Counted from the stretch's first letter, positions 12,740 through 26,439 are shown. The stretch is DNA of 64,000 nt from Castor canadensis (GCF_047511655.1 NC_133387.1:40342853-40406852), one strand, 5' to 3'. A program made the numbers and translations. Notes: generated from the sequence alone by a model not told the origin.

Positions 12740-14780
12740 ACACAATTGGGACCCTTGTCTCGGATTTCTTTTAGGAATAATTTGATACGGTTTATTCAGC
12801 TATGTCTATGCCTGTCCCAGTCACAGTCTCCAAAGTCCACAACTGTTTACCCCCAAACTCTGAGACACTTGCTTCAAGTATTTAACCTGATTTTTCTCCT
12901 GGGACTAATGCCTGGTCTTGGTCAGCCCCTACAGGAATCTTTAAATACCGCCTATCTACTGACCATCCTAAATCTCACACATCAACTTCTAAATAAAACC
13001 AACCTGGACCTAGCCAAAGACTTCTTGTTGTACCCCTCTTTCTCTCTAACGTGTACACAGCTCTTCCTGTTCCCTCAGCAACATATCCCTTTACTTAAAA
13101 TATCAAGGGGATGGCCTATCCAGCCTATAACTGAAATGACTGTTATAATTCCCAAATCTCAAAAGCACAAAAGAGAAAAATACAAGAAAACAAACAACAA
13201 CAAATCAAAACTATTACCACTAGTGCTATCCAACTTTTCCAATCATTCCAGGCAAACCTTACTCAGGGCTTCTCTTGCTTGTCCGTGGGGGGACCAGTCA
13301 CCACTAAAATCCCTCTTATATTCAAGGCATCTTGGTGCAGTAAAAGAATGTCAATCAAAACCAACATTTAGGTAATCTTATAGACAATTCCTGTGCACAG
13401 ATTTTAACTTTAACTCCTTCTAGTGACTACATTAATCTCTGAGTGACCCAGGCAGCCAGATTTACCCGACCTGTATATTTCTCTGAATGGCCTTCAGTAA
13501 ATAAAGCCAGTATCTTCTAAAAATAAACTCAAGTTATTGTAGGTAGATGCCCTTCTAGATGCACAAGTATTTTTTCTTGGGAGAATTGTGAAGACACATT
13601 CGTTACAGACTGATTTTTGCTTCCCAAATACAATTACCTGAAGTGGCTTCTTGTGGACACCAAAAGATTTTTCCTGCTCTGGGTAAATAAAACCCCTGAA
13701 GCTACTCAGAATTAATACCATAGGCCCTTGAGGGGCTACATTGGCTGGAACCTTGTCAGCAGGGGAAAATGAGAAAAATAAATTCATTCATCTGTTTTCC
13801 ATTGAGCTCAACTTTTGCTTAGAGACACCAGTAGTATTCTTCCTGTGTGGGACTAATTCCTATTGATGTTTACCCTCTAACTGGACTGGTGTCCACACCT
13901 TGGTATACTTGGCCCCTAATATAGATATTGCTCCAAATAATCAATTCCTAACTGTCCACATTTACAGCTGCAGTCTGGACAAAAAAGGGCTATTAAACTC
14001 ATCCCTCTCCTACTTTGGTTTGGAATATCTGCAGGAATAGGTACTCGGGTAGGAGGACTAACCACCTCTGTCTCATAGTACCAAAAATTATCCAGTGACC
14101 TTCCTGATAGCCAGGCAGAAATAACAAATACCATGGTAATGCTTCAGAGTCAAATAGACTCTCTGGCTGTTGTCACTCTTCAAAACAGGAAAGGATTAGG
14201 TCTTCTAACAGCTGATAAAGGTGGGTTTTGTCTTTTCCTGAAGGAAGTGTGTTATTTTTATGTAAATCAGTCAGGTTTGGTCAGAGAGGGAGCAAAAAAG
14301 TTAGCTGAAAGAGCTTCTCAAATCCAATAACAATTATCCAAGTCTTGGGGATCATGGTTTAAAATTTAGAATTGGAGAGCCAGGCACCTATGGCTCATGC
14401 CTATCATCCCAGCTACTTGGGAGACTGAGACTAGGAGGATTGTGGTTGGAAGCCAACCTGGACAAATAGTTCATGAGATGCTATCTTCAAAATAACTAGA
14501 GAAAATGAACTGGAGGTGTGGCTTAAGTGGCAGAGTACCTACTTTGCAAGTGCAAAGCCCTGAGTTCAAACCCCAGTCTCACAAAAAAAAGTGACTTGGA
14601 ATTGGGCATCCTGGCTGTTACCTCTGGTAGGGCTCCTTCTGATGCTTTTATTGGTACTCATGTTTGGGCCTTGCCTGCTGAACTTGTTAACTAGATTGAT
14701 CTGTTCCAGAATAGAGGTCTTTACGATTCAATTTTAGATACAACAGGGTTATCAGCCTCTGCAAATGGATGAGATTCCCA
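12740..14780 (+). pseudogene. Decayed env of the old ERV
   Basis: A surface-subunit remnant occupies about 12746-13790. The transmembrane subunit is clearer at 14000-14330: a fusion-peptide-like Gly/Ala-rich stretch, then the immunosuppressive-like 'LQNRKGLGLLTADKGGFC' block and a CX6C that ends C-Tyr instead of the usual double cysteine. A composite SINE (14379-14590) interrupts the 3' part. Confidence 0.65.
14379..14590 (+). repeat. Composite B1-like/ID-like SINE
   Basis: The left part is 7SL/B1-like ('gccaggcacctatggctcat', 'cccagctacttgggag'). The right part is tRNA/ID-like ('ggcttaagtggcagagtacc', 'gagttcaaaccccag') with an A-tail at 14582-14589. Flanks 'ttagaattgg' (14365-14374) and 'ttggaattgg' (14596-14605) look like a target duplication with one mismatch. 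Confidence 0.85.
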
Positions 14781-15364
14781 TGAGCAACCTTGTTTGTGCT
14801 GGGCAAAGATTCAGACAACAGGAGGCATCTGGTGACCAAAGAGTCTTGAGGGAAAGAGATAGGGGAGAAATTTGCAAGATAGGTGGGGTCTGCAGCATCT
14901 TGACAACTTCAAAGCAGATGCAGAAGATAGAGACCTCTCTTCCTCAACAACCCCAAAAAAGATTTTTTGGGATATTGTCTCTAAGGAGGAAGTTGAAGCA
15001 GGCTAGTAACAGGGAAACAAAAGGATCTGCCATGGGATTCATCCCTCCTCAGCAAAAGGTTACTCCATGCTGAACTCTTCCTTGTGTCTGTCCAGTTCCA
15101 CAAAAGAGATAGTCAGTCTGCCAAAAATTAACTCTAGTACAAAAAAGTATTCTATTGTAAGTGAACTAGTAGAGTATACATTCTTCCTATTCTCAGTTGG
15201 ATGCTGGGCAAATACAAGGTCTATAGACTATGGATCTGATATCTCTTGTGTCTACCTGACACAAGGCTCCAGGATCAAGAAGGCCTGGAAACTTCCATCT
15301 TTCACTCCTCAAAATAAAACACTTGTAAATAAATTCTCCTCCAATTCTTTGACAAACCATTGAA

Positions 15365-18300
15365 ATTTATTTTAATTAGCAAAATTATTTACATACCTTA
15401 TTCTACAGTCAGTAAGACTTTCTAAATACACTAAGCAACCAGTTTGGTGGACCCTTGTTCAAGGGTTGGAGAAATGTGGCCAACACCTTCATCAGAAACA
15501 GGAGATCAATTTTAGGAGGAACTGGTGAACACATAAGCCAATGAATTCTGACCTGCTACACAATGGTTGTAACAGTGTAATTTCTAGAAGATTTCAGAGG
15601 TAAGATTCTAGCCAGAAAAGCTGAAACCAAAGGCCTCCTCCCAGCATGTGAATAGCAAATCTCTGTGTGAAGATGGAGGCCTATGAGGGGTCTATTCCCA
15701 TCTCTTGCCAGTGTTGGATGCCGTATCAAACTAGAACCAGGGAGGCAGAATGTTGGTGTGTCTGAAGCCAAACCAGCAGGATGGGTTCTTGTGCATAATC
15801 CCCCATTCTCCTGTTAACTTCCGCAGAGCATGACCTCCAGAGACAACATTTATATATGTGTCATGGTGGAATAAGCCTGCTCTAGGTCCCAGAGTTCTCT
15901 GGGGGACAATCTGTGGGTTTACAAACTGAACCCCTTGAATACCTCTACTGAACTCTGGCTTTTGGCTGAGGGGGAAAAGGAAGTATTCCATCCTTCATAG
16001 ACCAGAGCTGGTATGTTCCTAAACTCAGGAGCAGGTCACAACTTACACGTTGAATAGCTTCATGGAGAAGTCCAGAGCCAGCAAGTCTAATCAGTCACCC
16101 AGCCTAAGCCCTACCATGGGAATAAATATAGACATATATATAAGGTTTGAGTAGGCAAATATGCCCTGAGAATACTCCAGTAACTTTTTTCTTTGTATCT
16201 CTAGTGTTTGACTGAGATTTGAGTGTACAGAGGCAGCTTTCAGTAGGGAGCTGGATGGACAGGAGAGACCATGGATGGATAGAACAGAGGGCCTATTGAC
16301 TTGAATGAAGAGATGTAGGTTATAATGATGATAATTTTACCCTATAGATTCCCACATTCAACTGAATCCAATGGCTTGTAGGATACCTGATGGAATTTGC
16401 CACACTCAATATAAAACTATAACTGCTAAAATTACTGTGAGAGAGACATTCATTATTCTAAAAGACTCTGGCATGGAGCAGAGAGTAGATCAGAAAACAG
16501 GATTCTGTCTTGGCAGCATATGTTTTAACATTGGTAGTTTGGTACAGAATTGAAGAAACCTGTCTCCCAAGCTGGATGAAAAAGCAACAACCAAAGTAGC
16601 AAAGAACAAACACTCAAACCTGCCAGTAGGAAAGGGTACAAAAAACTCAAACCTTACGTTTTGAGAAAAAGTATCTAAAATTAGAGTAGTCAGGAGAAGA
16701 GTGAAGGAAATACCATCAATCTACACATAACAGCCTTTGGGAAAACACTCTAGTGGACCTGAAGAAGGCAGCCAGAGTTCTGGAAAAAGTGTAATAGACC
16801 AGGTTGAGGAATAGGTTGGGTGTGTGGCAGTCTGTGAGAAAATAAAAATGATTCTGACAAGAGTTCTTTTTCTCTGTGATGAGCAGTTAGAGACTTAGCC
16901 TGAATCAAAACATCATATAGGCATTGCTCTTTAAAAATTTCCATCAGTGGAAGGAAGGCAGAGAGAGTATAAGGAAAAGTGTTTAAGGAGTATCATCTTG
17001 ACAACACATACAAGTTAGACCAACCAGATGGAGAGGAGGAAAAAAGAAAGAGAGGATGTCAAACCCTGAAGCCAAGAAGGACTGTAAAACATCACAATGA
17101 CTGTACTTTGAGGGAAAATACAGACCGCAGTTCATGGAATGGCCTTTGTGTGAATTTGGAACATAATTATAGGTAGAAAGAATGCAGACATGACGTGGTT
17201 GCCCAAGCCTAAGTCTCCTTCCTTCCCAGTCTTTCAGGTGGATCCTCAGGCCTTGGTGTTTATGCATGTTTATACTAACAGGATGAAAAAATTAGGCTTT
17301 TTCACTACAACAATGAATATAAAAAATACCTGAGGTTCTTCTCATGTGTTCTAGCACTTTCTTGTCACAGAAATGAGCCATTTTAGGACTGTTGAAGTCT
17401 GTAACATCCAAGAAAAGCTTACTGGTTGGTCATATTTTATAAACCTATTAAAGAAAAAAAGATGACAGACATCTCAGCTGTACTAAGATGAATTGGTAAT
17501 GCTTAACCTTAACAATACTTTAATGCAATGGTCAGTAAGTGAACTCAAGTGTAAGAAACTTTTGTCTCAAAAGCTATGCTTGTTTATGTTGACTAATTGA
17601 CTACTTCTTATACAAAATCAAATTCTGTGCTATAAAAAGCAGTTTTATTATTACAAGCAATCAACAAATCAGCATGAATCATTTGTGGTAATGCAAGCAG
17701 TCAGTGATTAGTCTTTTTATAAGGTTGATTGCTTCACAGAAGTAAGAAACACAATTGTTCAGACAAATGGAAGACATGTTTTCGGCCCATAATTACTAGC
17801 TTGTTCAGAAAACAGCAGGTGGGATTTTCTACTTACAACTCAACAAAACTAAGATTCTTTATTCAATCAAGGATTTTAGCCATCAGGGTTTATCATTGGA
17901 TTGTTTTTATAACTGTCCATTCCATGGCATCTCTGGTATTCATTTTATTCTACTTTTGAACAGATGAAAATTATACAAGGGAACTTTTGTCTTGTTTTTC
18001 CACATTTCTGTCTCCATGGGATTAGAAAGAATATTGTTGCTGGCTTTCCATAGTCCTCCATTGTGGCAATTATGAAATCTCAAGCTTAGGCCTGAACTAA
18101 TGCTCCAATTGTTCATTAGTTCAAGTCAGGCTGCCTCAAGTTTAGGTGGCTTCTTATTCTTTGAATCATTGTGTGATGTATGTATATATGTATGTGCGTA
18201 TGTTGGTGTACAGAGCATCCTTTTATAAGACTTCTCTGAAAAGTAGAGGGTTGCTTAAATTTTAAGATAAATTTCAAATAGAATGAAGTCATAGAAAAGA

Positions 18301-18640
18301 AAAGTTCAATGTGTTAATATGGTAAGATTTTCAAGATATGCCAAGTTGCAAAATATTATCATGGCATCTTCCTGTTTGATTTTGAATATCTTTAAATAAC
18401 ATGAATTCTCTTGTATTCATATAATGTATTTGTTTACACTTACTGGAAGGTTATGTCACAACTGCTATCAGGGACAGACTTGTACATCAGGAATAGAAAA
18501 AAGTTTCACTTTTCCTTACCCATTCCTGACAACCAAACTCTGTTTTTTGTATTTCCTTGTGTGCCTCTTATTTCTTCTTTTTGTTTCTCATATCAGGCCC
18601 AAATTCTAAATATGGGTATGTCACAGAATCTGTCCTAAGC
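15365..18640. other. No gene seen
   Basis: Only short unconvincing frames occur. I cannot name any repeat with confidence, although 15480-16100 has an LTR-like composition. Confidence 0.35.
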
Positions 18641-19430
18641 CCCTTTCTCGTCTCCATTCCTCATTAATGACATCGTCTAGGACCATGGCTTTCAATATCC
18701 TCAAATGTCGATAAGTCTCGAATCAACATTCCTGTCCTGACATCTTTCTGGACATCTGGAATCATACAGCAAGTTACTCACTTATTGTCCCCCATGTGAC
18801 TAAGAGCATCTAAAACTATACAAAATATAACTCTTATTTTTATCTCAGCTGAATAAATGAAACCATAATTCCCATAGTTTATTCCAGCCAAAACCTAAGA
18901 ATTACCCTTTATTCTTCTTTTTTTCCTCACATTCAGTATTTAATTGATCAAAGAGCCCTTCTAGTTCTATCTCTAAAAACACCCACTATTCATCATTTTC
19001 CCGTCTCTCACTATAGGCCATATCTAAGCAACCACAATATCTCTAGAACTTCTGACAGAACTCCCTACTTCTGCTCTTCTTTCTTTATTGTCTATTTTCC
19101 CCATAGTAACTGGAAAGCTTAGATTTTTTTCTTTCTTTTTCTGCTTAAAATATTTCAATTGGTTCCCATTGTTTCTACAATAAAATCCATACTTCTTGCA
19201 CAATTTAGAAAGCCATAAAATCTGGTCTTTGCCCACCTCAGTGACCTCATTTCACACTATCCCTTTTTTTCCCAAGTTCCATTCACACTGGCATTCTTTT
19301 TTTTCCTCAAATAGATCAAGTGTACTCTTGACTTTCACCTTTTCAATCGCTGATTTTTCTGCCCAAGTCTTTCCCCACTTAACGTTCAAATGACTGACTT
19401 TTTCTTGTCATTTAACCCTGAAACAAAGAC
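18640..19430 (+). repeat. Probable L2 LINE 3' relic
   Basis: The pyrimidine-rich text contains L2-like blocks ('cactggcattctttt', 'acctcagtgacctcattt', 'tgcccaagtctttcccc') in the order expected of the L2 3' end. It is strongly diverged and the limits are approximate. Confidence 0.45.
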
Positions 19431-19812
19431 TGATACTTAGAAGTAGAATGATTGTCTTAGCAGTGTGATGCAGAGATAGAACACAGACACTGCAAGCTAA
19501 AAATCCAGTGACTCTTATCCCGCTGGGACATTTTGGTGAAAGTATCCTGTGATACTGTGCTTACAGCTCTATGGAAAGTAGCTGGAAAAATCAGAATGCC
19601 AGTGCATTAACAGCTGTCTGATTCTTTTCAGCAATAAATTATAAGAGAAACATGAGATCAGGTAAAAACTGACCAATTTGCAAGAGGTAAAAGGATATAA
19701 CACCCAGAAATCTGAGATTTGAAAAGGCTGGAAAAGTTTAACTGCGTCTGTCTCTCCAAACAGCAGGAGGTGATTGTTTTTGTTCAGAGCCTCTTTCAAA
19801 AATCTTATATTG

Positions 19813-20025
19813 TAGAAGGTGGTGGTGCAAGCCTGTTATCCCAGAAACTCAGGAGGTGGAGGCCAGAACATCAAGAGTTTGAGGCCAGCTGCAGCAAAGT
19901 TATTGAAACTTTGTCTTAAAAATAAAATAAAAACAACAAAAAGGGGTGGGAGGATAGTTCAAGTGGTAGGCCACTTGCCTTGCAATCCTGAGGCCCAGGG
20001 TTCAATATCTGGTACTGCAAAGTAA
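19813..20025 (+). repeat. Composite B1-like/ID-like SINE
   Basis: The B1-like head ('ggtggtggtgcaagcctgtt', 'gaggccagctgcagcaaa') is joined to an ID-like tail ('gtggtaggccacttgccttg', 'aggcccagggttcaat'), with an A-rich linker at 19918-19940. Confidence 0.75.
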
Positions 20026-20064
20026 GCACAAAAAACTTACATTAATTTGAACAAGGGAATAAAG

Positions 20065-20277
20065 CAGCAATTGTCAACTGGGGGAAACTCTGCCCCTCTC
20101 AAAGGCAAAGGCGATGTTTACAGACAGGTGGTCCTCAACCTGAGCGAAAGAATGCCATGGGTTTCCACTGGGTGAAGGTCAAGGATGCTCCTAAGAACCC
20201 TACAATGCTTGGGATGCTCTGCACAATGGTGACATACTGGCTCAAAACATCTGTAGTGCTGAGACTGGGAAACCCTA
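20065..20277 (+). repeat. MER5A hAT-Charlie DNA transposon relic
   Basis: The element starts with 'cagcaattgtcaactggggg' and ends with 'gagactgggaaaccct', matching the MER5A ends. Internal blocks 'aaccctacaatgcttgggat' and 'gcacaatggtgacat' keep MER5A order. MER5A is non-autonomous and ancient in placental mammals. Confidence 0.7.
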
Positions 20278-20654
20278 AGCAAAGATTTGTGGCAGAGGTC
20301 AGATAAAGTTTGCCTTCCTACCTATAACTCAGGTGGAAGAACTAGAAAAGAACTTGCAGTCTGATTCCTGGCAATGGATCTGACTGAAACAAAAGAACCA
20401 GAAGTCTAAATTTGCTAAGTTTTTTAAATGGAGCCCTAAAACTTTCCACAGTATCACTTCAGATTGATCATGAGACTGTTTCTTTCATAATACCAAAAGG
20501 TGGTCTTGAATTCTGCAAAGTGGTGCTAGCATCAAAAGTCAAAGGACTATAGATCTTAGGCTTACCTGATGTTGTCAAGAGGACACTAATATAAAACAGG
20601 TATAAAAATAAATGTTCCAAACATTTCTTTCAAAGACATTTAAAAGATTTGAAT

Positions 20655-20745
20655 ATTTTTTTCTTTTTGTCAGTACTAGAGTTGAACTCAGGGCTTTGGA
20701 TTTATTAGATAGACACTCTACCACTTAAGCCATACTCCAGCCTTA
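20655..20745 (-). repeat. ID-like SINE, antisense
   Basis: A T-rich start ('ttttttctttttgtcag') leads into the reverse complement of the ID-like body ('gaactcagggctttgg', 'ctctaccacttaagccatac'). Confidence 0.75.
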
Positions 20746-20749
20746 AGTA

Positions 20750-22450
20750 CCTTCTTTTAAAGAAATTTTAACATGCAAAAAATATCTAGGTTAGTGTATT
20801 ATCCTATGAGAGCACATAGGATATACCTATACATAACACACATCACAAAGTCTTCTTAATGTTCTTTAATTTAGTTTTTGGCTATATTATTGCTATCATG
20901 ATACAATGATTCCTAGATTTTCTACCTAGAAGTTATAATTATTTGTTTAGTGCATATCACATTTCTTTATAGAGTTAAAAGTTCCATAATAGAAGAAACA
21001 TAAACTTCCTTAGGCCATAGGCACTCTGAAAATTGTATTTACCTTTTCGTGATCTTTATTTACATGAAACTGCTAATTCTCATCTTCAATGTACTTGCCG
21101 ATAGCTGCTCTTAATATTAAAGCACAAGTGTTTAGAGAAAGACTTAGACTGATGCCACAGTTTGAATCATAAATGGCTTTGTGGATTTCTTGCATGAATT
21201 CCATATGAGAGCATTAACATAACACATATCCTGGAAAAGCAAAGGTCATACCAAAAAAATGGGTAAGCTTTAGGTTTTTAAAAATATGGAGTCAAACCCA
21301 GAGAAAGAAAGAAAGAAGGAAGGAAGGGAGAAAGGATGAAAGAAAGAAATACAGGCAACTGTAGCATAGTAGAAAGAACCCCAATCCAGGAATAGAGAGA
21401 GTTAGACTTTGGCCCATGGATTCCACTAGCAGGGTTGTAGTAATTGTACAGCCATGTAGGTCATGCACTGGAAACTTAGAAAAGCACTCATAGAATCTAA
21501 ACTTTAACCAGTCAAGTCCTAGATCTCAGGTTCTTCATTCACAAAATGAGAGAATTGGAACAGATGACTTCTAGACTTCTCTACCTTTGGAATTATAGCC
21601 ACCTTCTCTGTGTATTCTCAATCATTGTATTTGTTAGTTCTGCTTTTCAGAGAACTTCCTAGAGCATTTGGTGACAAATTGTTAATAATGTTCATGATAC
21701 ACTTAATCAGTCTACATGAGAGGAAGTGAAGTTATTTTCTCAGGCATATTTTATAGGGATGAAATGCAGAAGTGAAATGCTATCAAGTAAGGTAAGTCAT
21801 TGATTGCAAGAAATTTTTAATGTACTTAAGTCTTCCTAAATTTCATTCTTATATCCTAATATGTACAATTTTCCACTAATCAAAAATGAGTCAAGGAAAT
21901 AGTGGTGTAGACATACATAAAAATAGTACAAAAAATAGCAAGCACAAATGATACAGGAGAAAATCATAGAAATAGTGCACTATTATTTGTCATTTATTTT
22001 GCTATTAAATTTATCAAAGCTACTGGGTTCAGATTGTCCAAAGAAATAGCTTTGTTAGCATCTTTTAGTGCTACTCTTCTAAGTCCTAAATCAATATAGA
22101 GAGCGTTGAGAGTAAGTATATTTTTCAATAGTCTCTCATTACTTTTTATTCCCCAGGGGAACCCAGATAATAAATGCAGATAACATCATGATTAATATTC
22201 ACTTATGTGGCATGTTCAGAGATGGTAGCAGTTCACCAGAAAGATACTATTGGACATGCTGAAATTCCCATAGATCCATAAAGTGAAGAAAAAATTCTAA
22301 ATGATAATGAGTCACTGGGGTGATCTAAACAGAGTTGATGGTAAGAATCCTATATACTCAGGCTAGTCTAAGAGAGTTGGCTTTGGACATGGCTTCTATT
22401 GTAAACAAACATTAGCAGATATAAAAGGATTAGGGAAAAAAGAAAGTAAA
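20750..22450. other. No gene seen; short purine microsatellite
   Basis: A GAAA/GGAA-type simple repeat lies at about 21300-21350. Nothing else is recognisable. Confidence 0.4.
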
Positions 22451-22459
22451 AGAGTATTC

Positions 22460-22595
22460 TCAGCTGGGCATGGTTGGATACACTTGTAATCCCAGTACTC
22501 AAGAAGTTGAAGCAGAAAGACAATGAGTTCCAGGCCAGCTTGGGCTACATAGTGAGACTCTGTCTTGATAAGACAAAGCAGAACAAAACAAAGCA
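22460..22595 (+). repeat. B1-like SINE
   Basis: A 7SL-derived monomer: 'cagctgggcatggttggata', 'taatcccagtactcaagaag' and 'ggccagcttgggctacatag', ending in an A-rich tail at about 22569-22593. Confidence 0.85.
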
Positions 22596-23929
22596 TTATT
22601 CTCTGTGGAAAACTGACTTTAAAAATCTCTTACTTTTTTGAACCAACAGAAAAGTATTAAAATGGTAATAATTCTTTGAGAAAAGCTTCATAAGATATAA
22701 CTATTTCCTTCTGAAATGTAATTATTTTAACTGCTTGTATAGTTGAAACTGTTTAACTAGGAATGGAAGGGGAGATTATCAGTGGCCTTTGCCTCCTGTG
22801 TTATTGTATGAGTCTGTCTATTGCTGATTTACAAATCAATACAATACAAAGAACCTGGCCAGGACTGGGTTCTTATATGGAGGCCCAGTTAAGAAAGAAT
22901 CCATGTCTCCATTCATAGTGATGTTGAAATTATTCATTCCTGTTTCCTTATGGAAATAGGCTACAGGATTCAGGGAGGCCTACTTGTTTAAAACAGTAAG
23001 GGGGGTGTGGGGCAGATGCTAACAAAACAGATTCTAAAATAACAATGCCATTTTAGGACTGACACTTCAGCACCTTGTGCATAATCTATTGGTTTGAATC
23101 AAGTTGCAGATTCTGCCTGCACTTGGGGAGGTGACTGTACGAGAAGACAGTTATCACTGGGGTCACTTTAGAGTCTCTTAGCCACAGTTCACTCCTTGGC
23201 AATGAATGATTCACATACAAAATAGAAATTTGCCCTCCTGAAATCCTCAAGTCTCATTCCATGGTAGCAGCAACTTGAAGTCCAAACTTTCATGGTCTAA
23301 CTCAGGTCTAGGTGCAGATGAGCCTCTTGGGTATGGTCTGTTAACTACAACTCCCTAGAAAAACTGTTCTCCATGCATGGACCTGTGAAACTAAAGAGAA
23401 ATGTTATCTATCCCCACATACCCTCCAATGCAACAGTATGATATGTGTGGGACAAAAGTTATAGGGTCCTGGACCCCAAAAGGGGACATAGAAGGTAAAA
23501 GAGAGTTACTGGTCTATATCACTTTAGAAATCAACCTGATCTGACAAATTAGGAGCTCCTTTATGTTTCAAATGCTGAAAATAATTTTCCATGCTTCTCA
23601 GTCTCAGCTTCTGAGCTCTTGATTCTGCCTTTAAGTAATCTTTTCTTTTTCATAAGTGATGGCACCAGCTAGTTTTTGCAGCCTGCTTCCTGCCAGGAAA
23701 ATATTGGGAGTCCAACAGGTTCCTTCCATTTTGTCCCTTCTCAGTTTCTTTCTATCCAAGCTGGAAGTGTTTCCACAGATACAATTTTCTCAAAAATTGT
23801 AGGTCTCCCATGGATTTCAGTGAGATTCATGGCTAGGTAAAATCCACATCTAGAGTTGTTTTCTAATTCGTCAGTCTTGGGCTCCTGTTGAGATGGTTGA
23901 AGAACCGTAAAAAGTTTTTTTGGGTGGGG

Positions 23930-24480
23930 GGTTGTAAATGAAGTTTATTAAAAGTTAGGGAAGAGACACACAAAAGGAAGCATGTCAGAGCCCAGATGGA
24001 AGCCGGAAGCCAAGAGAGCGTGTTTCTGCTCTTCAGGTGCTTTTAAAACCTACTATAACCAATGGGGAGGTGAGGACCAGCTGATTCTCATTCAATACTC
24101 AATGAGTGGGAAGAGGCATGGGGGTTCCCGGCCAGGTGCGGATGGTCCTGAGCCAAAGCATGGGTAATCTAAGATACAATACTCTTTGCTATGAGTCCCA
24201 AACTTTCCCTACTTTAGCCTGCATCAAATTCCCCCTGAGAGACAATATTCTAAAATATTCTGTTTTGGGGCTCCTGAAGGGGGGTGGTCCATCTTCAGTA
24301 TCTGCTTCAAGCTAACAAGGGGAGCAGACCCTGCCTACAAAGGAAAATTGTCTCCTCTATTTCTTTCTCTTGGGAGTCATCTGGACACAAGGTGTCTGAA
24401 TTATTGTTCATTACAATTAAGGTTCCTCATGGAGATGTGGGTTGTTCATGGAGAGCTCATTCATTTGTAGGGATCGATAG
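23930..24480 (-). repeat. Possible ancient LTR, antisense (unassigned)
   Basis: A reversed polyadenylation motif ('tttatta' at about 23945) is followed by 'tataaccaatggggaggtga', which in reverse reads as a CCAAT/TATA-like promoter. The layout parallels the candidate at 1120-1620. No target duplication was found. Confidence 0.3.
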
Positions 24481-24499
24481 CCTTGTTGCCTCATGATTT

Positions 24500-25285
24500 G
24501 GGTTGTAAAGACTTTTATTCAGGAAGAGATAACTCGAATTAGAAGGTATGACCTGAACATTAACAGTGATAGGAGCATCAGAAGGGGCCCTGTCAGGTGT
24601 GGCAGGAAGGATAAAGTAATTTTGAAAAGAGACAGTCTTATGAAGAACCACAAGCTTAAGCTTCCCAGACTCTGTGTTTTGACTGAGAGGATCTGTGAGC
24701 AATACCCACCCTAGATCTTTTGAAAAGGTCCTTTGTGTGAATCATATCATTACTATTATTATTATTAATTGTTATTATCATCTTTCTGAGATTTTAACAA
24801 CAGAATGTACAGTCATCCTCAACCTCAACTTTTTCTCTAGACCAAATTGTCTTAATTTTAGCATCTTTTGTCATTTGGAGAGGCAGAGATTTTTCAAAAT
24901 CATCAAGTCCTTGTTCCTTTTTATTTAACCTCTTTTTCCAAATGTATCTTTCCCCTCGCATAGTTTTAAATTAGTGTCTTCAATACTTTGATTGGGAAAT
25001 TTCCTTAGCTGTAGTTTCTGTTTTTCAACATAAGTATTGGAAACAACCTCTCTAGCTTGATGCTTTTGTATAACAAGAATACTATTTCCTCCATTTTCCA
25101 GTAGCATAATCTTCACTTTTTTGGAACTTTCCAACAGGTTCCTAAAAGTCCACATTTTACTAGCAATCTGTCTGAAGCAACTCTGTTCTTCTTTATCATG
25201 ATGCTCAAAATTTCTCTAGCTTCCTCTTGCTGCCTGGTTTCAAAGCCATTTTGACATTTTTAGTGTTTGTTACAGCAGCATCCCA
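24500..25285. other. No gene seen
   Basis: There is an AT-rich stretch with an (att)n tract at 24752-24771. No gene is visible. Confidence 0.4.
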
Positions 25286-25289
25286 CACC

Positions 25290-25790
25290 CAGATACCAAT
25301 ATCTGTTTGTTTCCTATTGGTGCATGCCAAATCATCACCAACTTAATGGCTTAAAACAACACATATTAACTGTCTTCCAGTTTTTGTGGGCCAGTAGCAT
25401 GGGCACGACTTAGCTAGATCTTCCCCTTCAAGCCTCCAAAAGCTGCAATCAAGGTGTTGGCTAGGATTGCATTCTTATTTATCTAGCTACTCAATTAGGA
25501 AAAAATCCACTTCCCTACTCACATGGTTTTGGGCAACATTTAGTCCCTGTGGTTATAGAATTCATGGCAACTTAGTTTTTCAAGATCACCAAGTGGAAAG
25601 AAAGAGTCTGCTAGCAAGACAGAGTATTATGTAACATAATGTAATCCTGGGATTACATCACCTTTTCATATTCAAAGGGTTAGGATCAAGTCATAGGTTC
25701 TACCCACATTCATGGGGAAAGAGTTTCATTAAACCAGGAGGCAGAGATCATACAGTCCACCTTGGATCTTCCACTGTTCCCAAAAATTTA
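25290..25790 (-). repeat. Ancient MaLR-type LTR or related repeat, antisense
   Basis: Blocks such as 'taatggcttaaaacaacaca', 'gctgcaatcaaggtgttggc' and 'ccaggaggcagagatcat' belong to a common ancient mammalian interspersed repeat. I read it as antisense MLT1-like, but the family call is uncertain. Confidence 0.45.
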
Positions 25791-26439
25791 CTAATTCTCT
25801 TCTCTGTGGCTTCTCACATCCTATTTTTTCCCATGGAACAAAAATATTAGAAGTCTCTCAAATATATCATACACTTTCACATCTCTGTCTTTGTTTTCCA
25901 GTTTCTTCTAAATGGAATAGTATTTCATCTACCTCTAGTTGTCAATGCATGGGCTTGTTAAGTTTCTTAATATTCAAAAATAGAAGTCAGCTTTGCCCTT
26001 AACTCACGTTTGTCAAAATAGTGGTTTCTACTTAATAAATAGCATAGATTCTCTATAATTTAGGTTTTTAGCAGAAAAATAGAACTTGGTCATATCTGAT
26101 AGAAAAAAAACACATTCATAGGAAGCTATAGGTTCTCTATGCATATTTAATTTTATTCTTGACTCATTAGCACCTCCTGGTTCCTGACCTTGAGTTCAGC
26201 CCCTCTGCATTCCCAGTGTGGCTCCCTTCTCTGTGGCATTAGAACTGCTCTGTGACACCCTATGTGGCATTAGCATTCCTTGTGAATATTCAGTGCCCTT
26301 CTTCCAGGTAAAGTCTGGGCTGGAGATGTGGACTCTCCTCTCCCAGCTTTTCCTCTCTCCAAAGTTCCTCACTTAGGAAAACCAGAGTTATCCCTTGGGA
26401 GAATCAAATTAGCTTTATCTCCATTCTACCCTATATGAT

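Larger units (their letters stand above)
7451..15360 (+). mobile_element. Old decayed class I endogenous retrovirus
   Basis: The gene order gag, pro, pol (RT, RNase H, integrase), env can be followed on the plus strand in short broken frames. A shared block of about 70 bp occurs at both ends: 'tgaggaaggctagtaaaagg...ctcctcagcaaaaggtaactcca' from 7451 and the related block from 14994. This suggests the starts of the 5' and 3' LTRs, with a purine tract (14983-14992) just before the second. The later parts of the two putative LTRs do not match well by eye. A candidate polyadenylation signal (aataaa) lies near 15313-15335. SINEs at 10131-10210 and 14379-14590 inserted later. No target duplication could be seen. 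Confidence 0.8.

Noticed and set aside
12746-13375. 209-codon plus-strand frame as an independent gene
   Set aside because: It sits exactly where the SU part of env is expected in the old provirus and carries no intact Env organisation.
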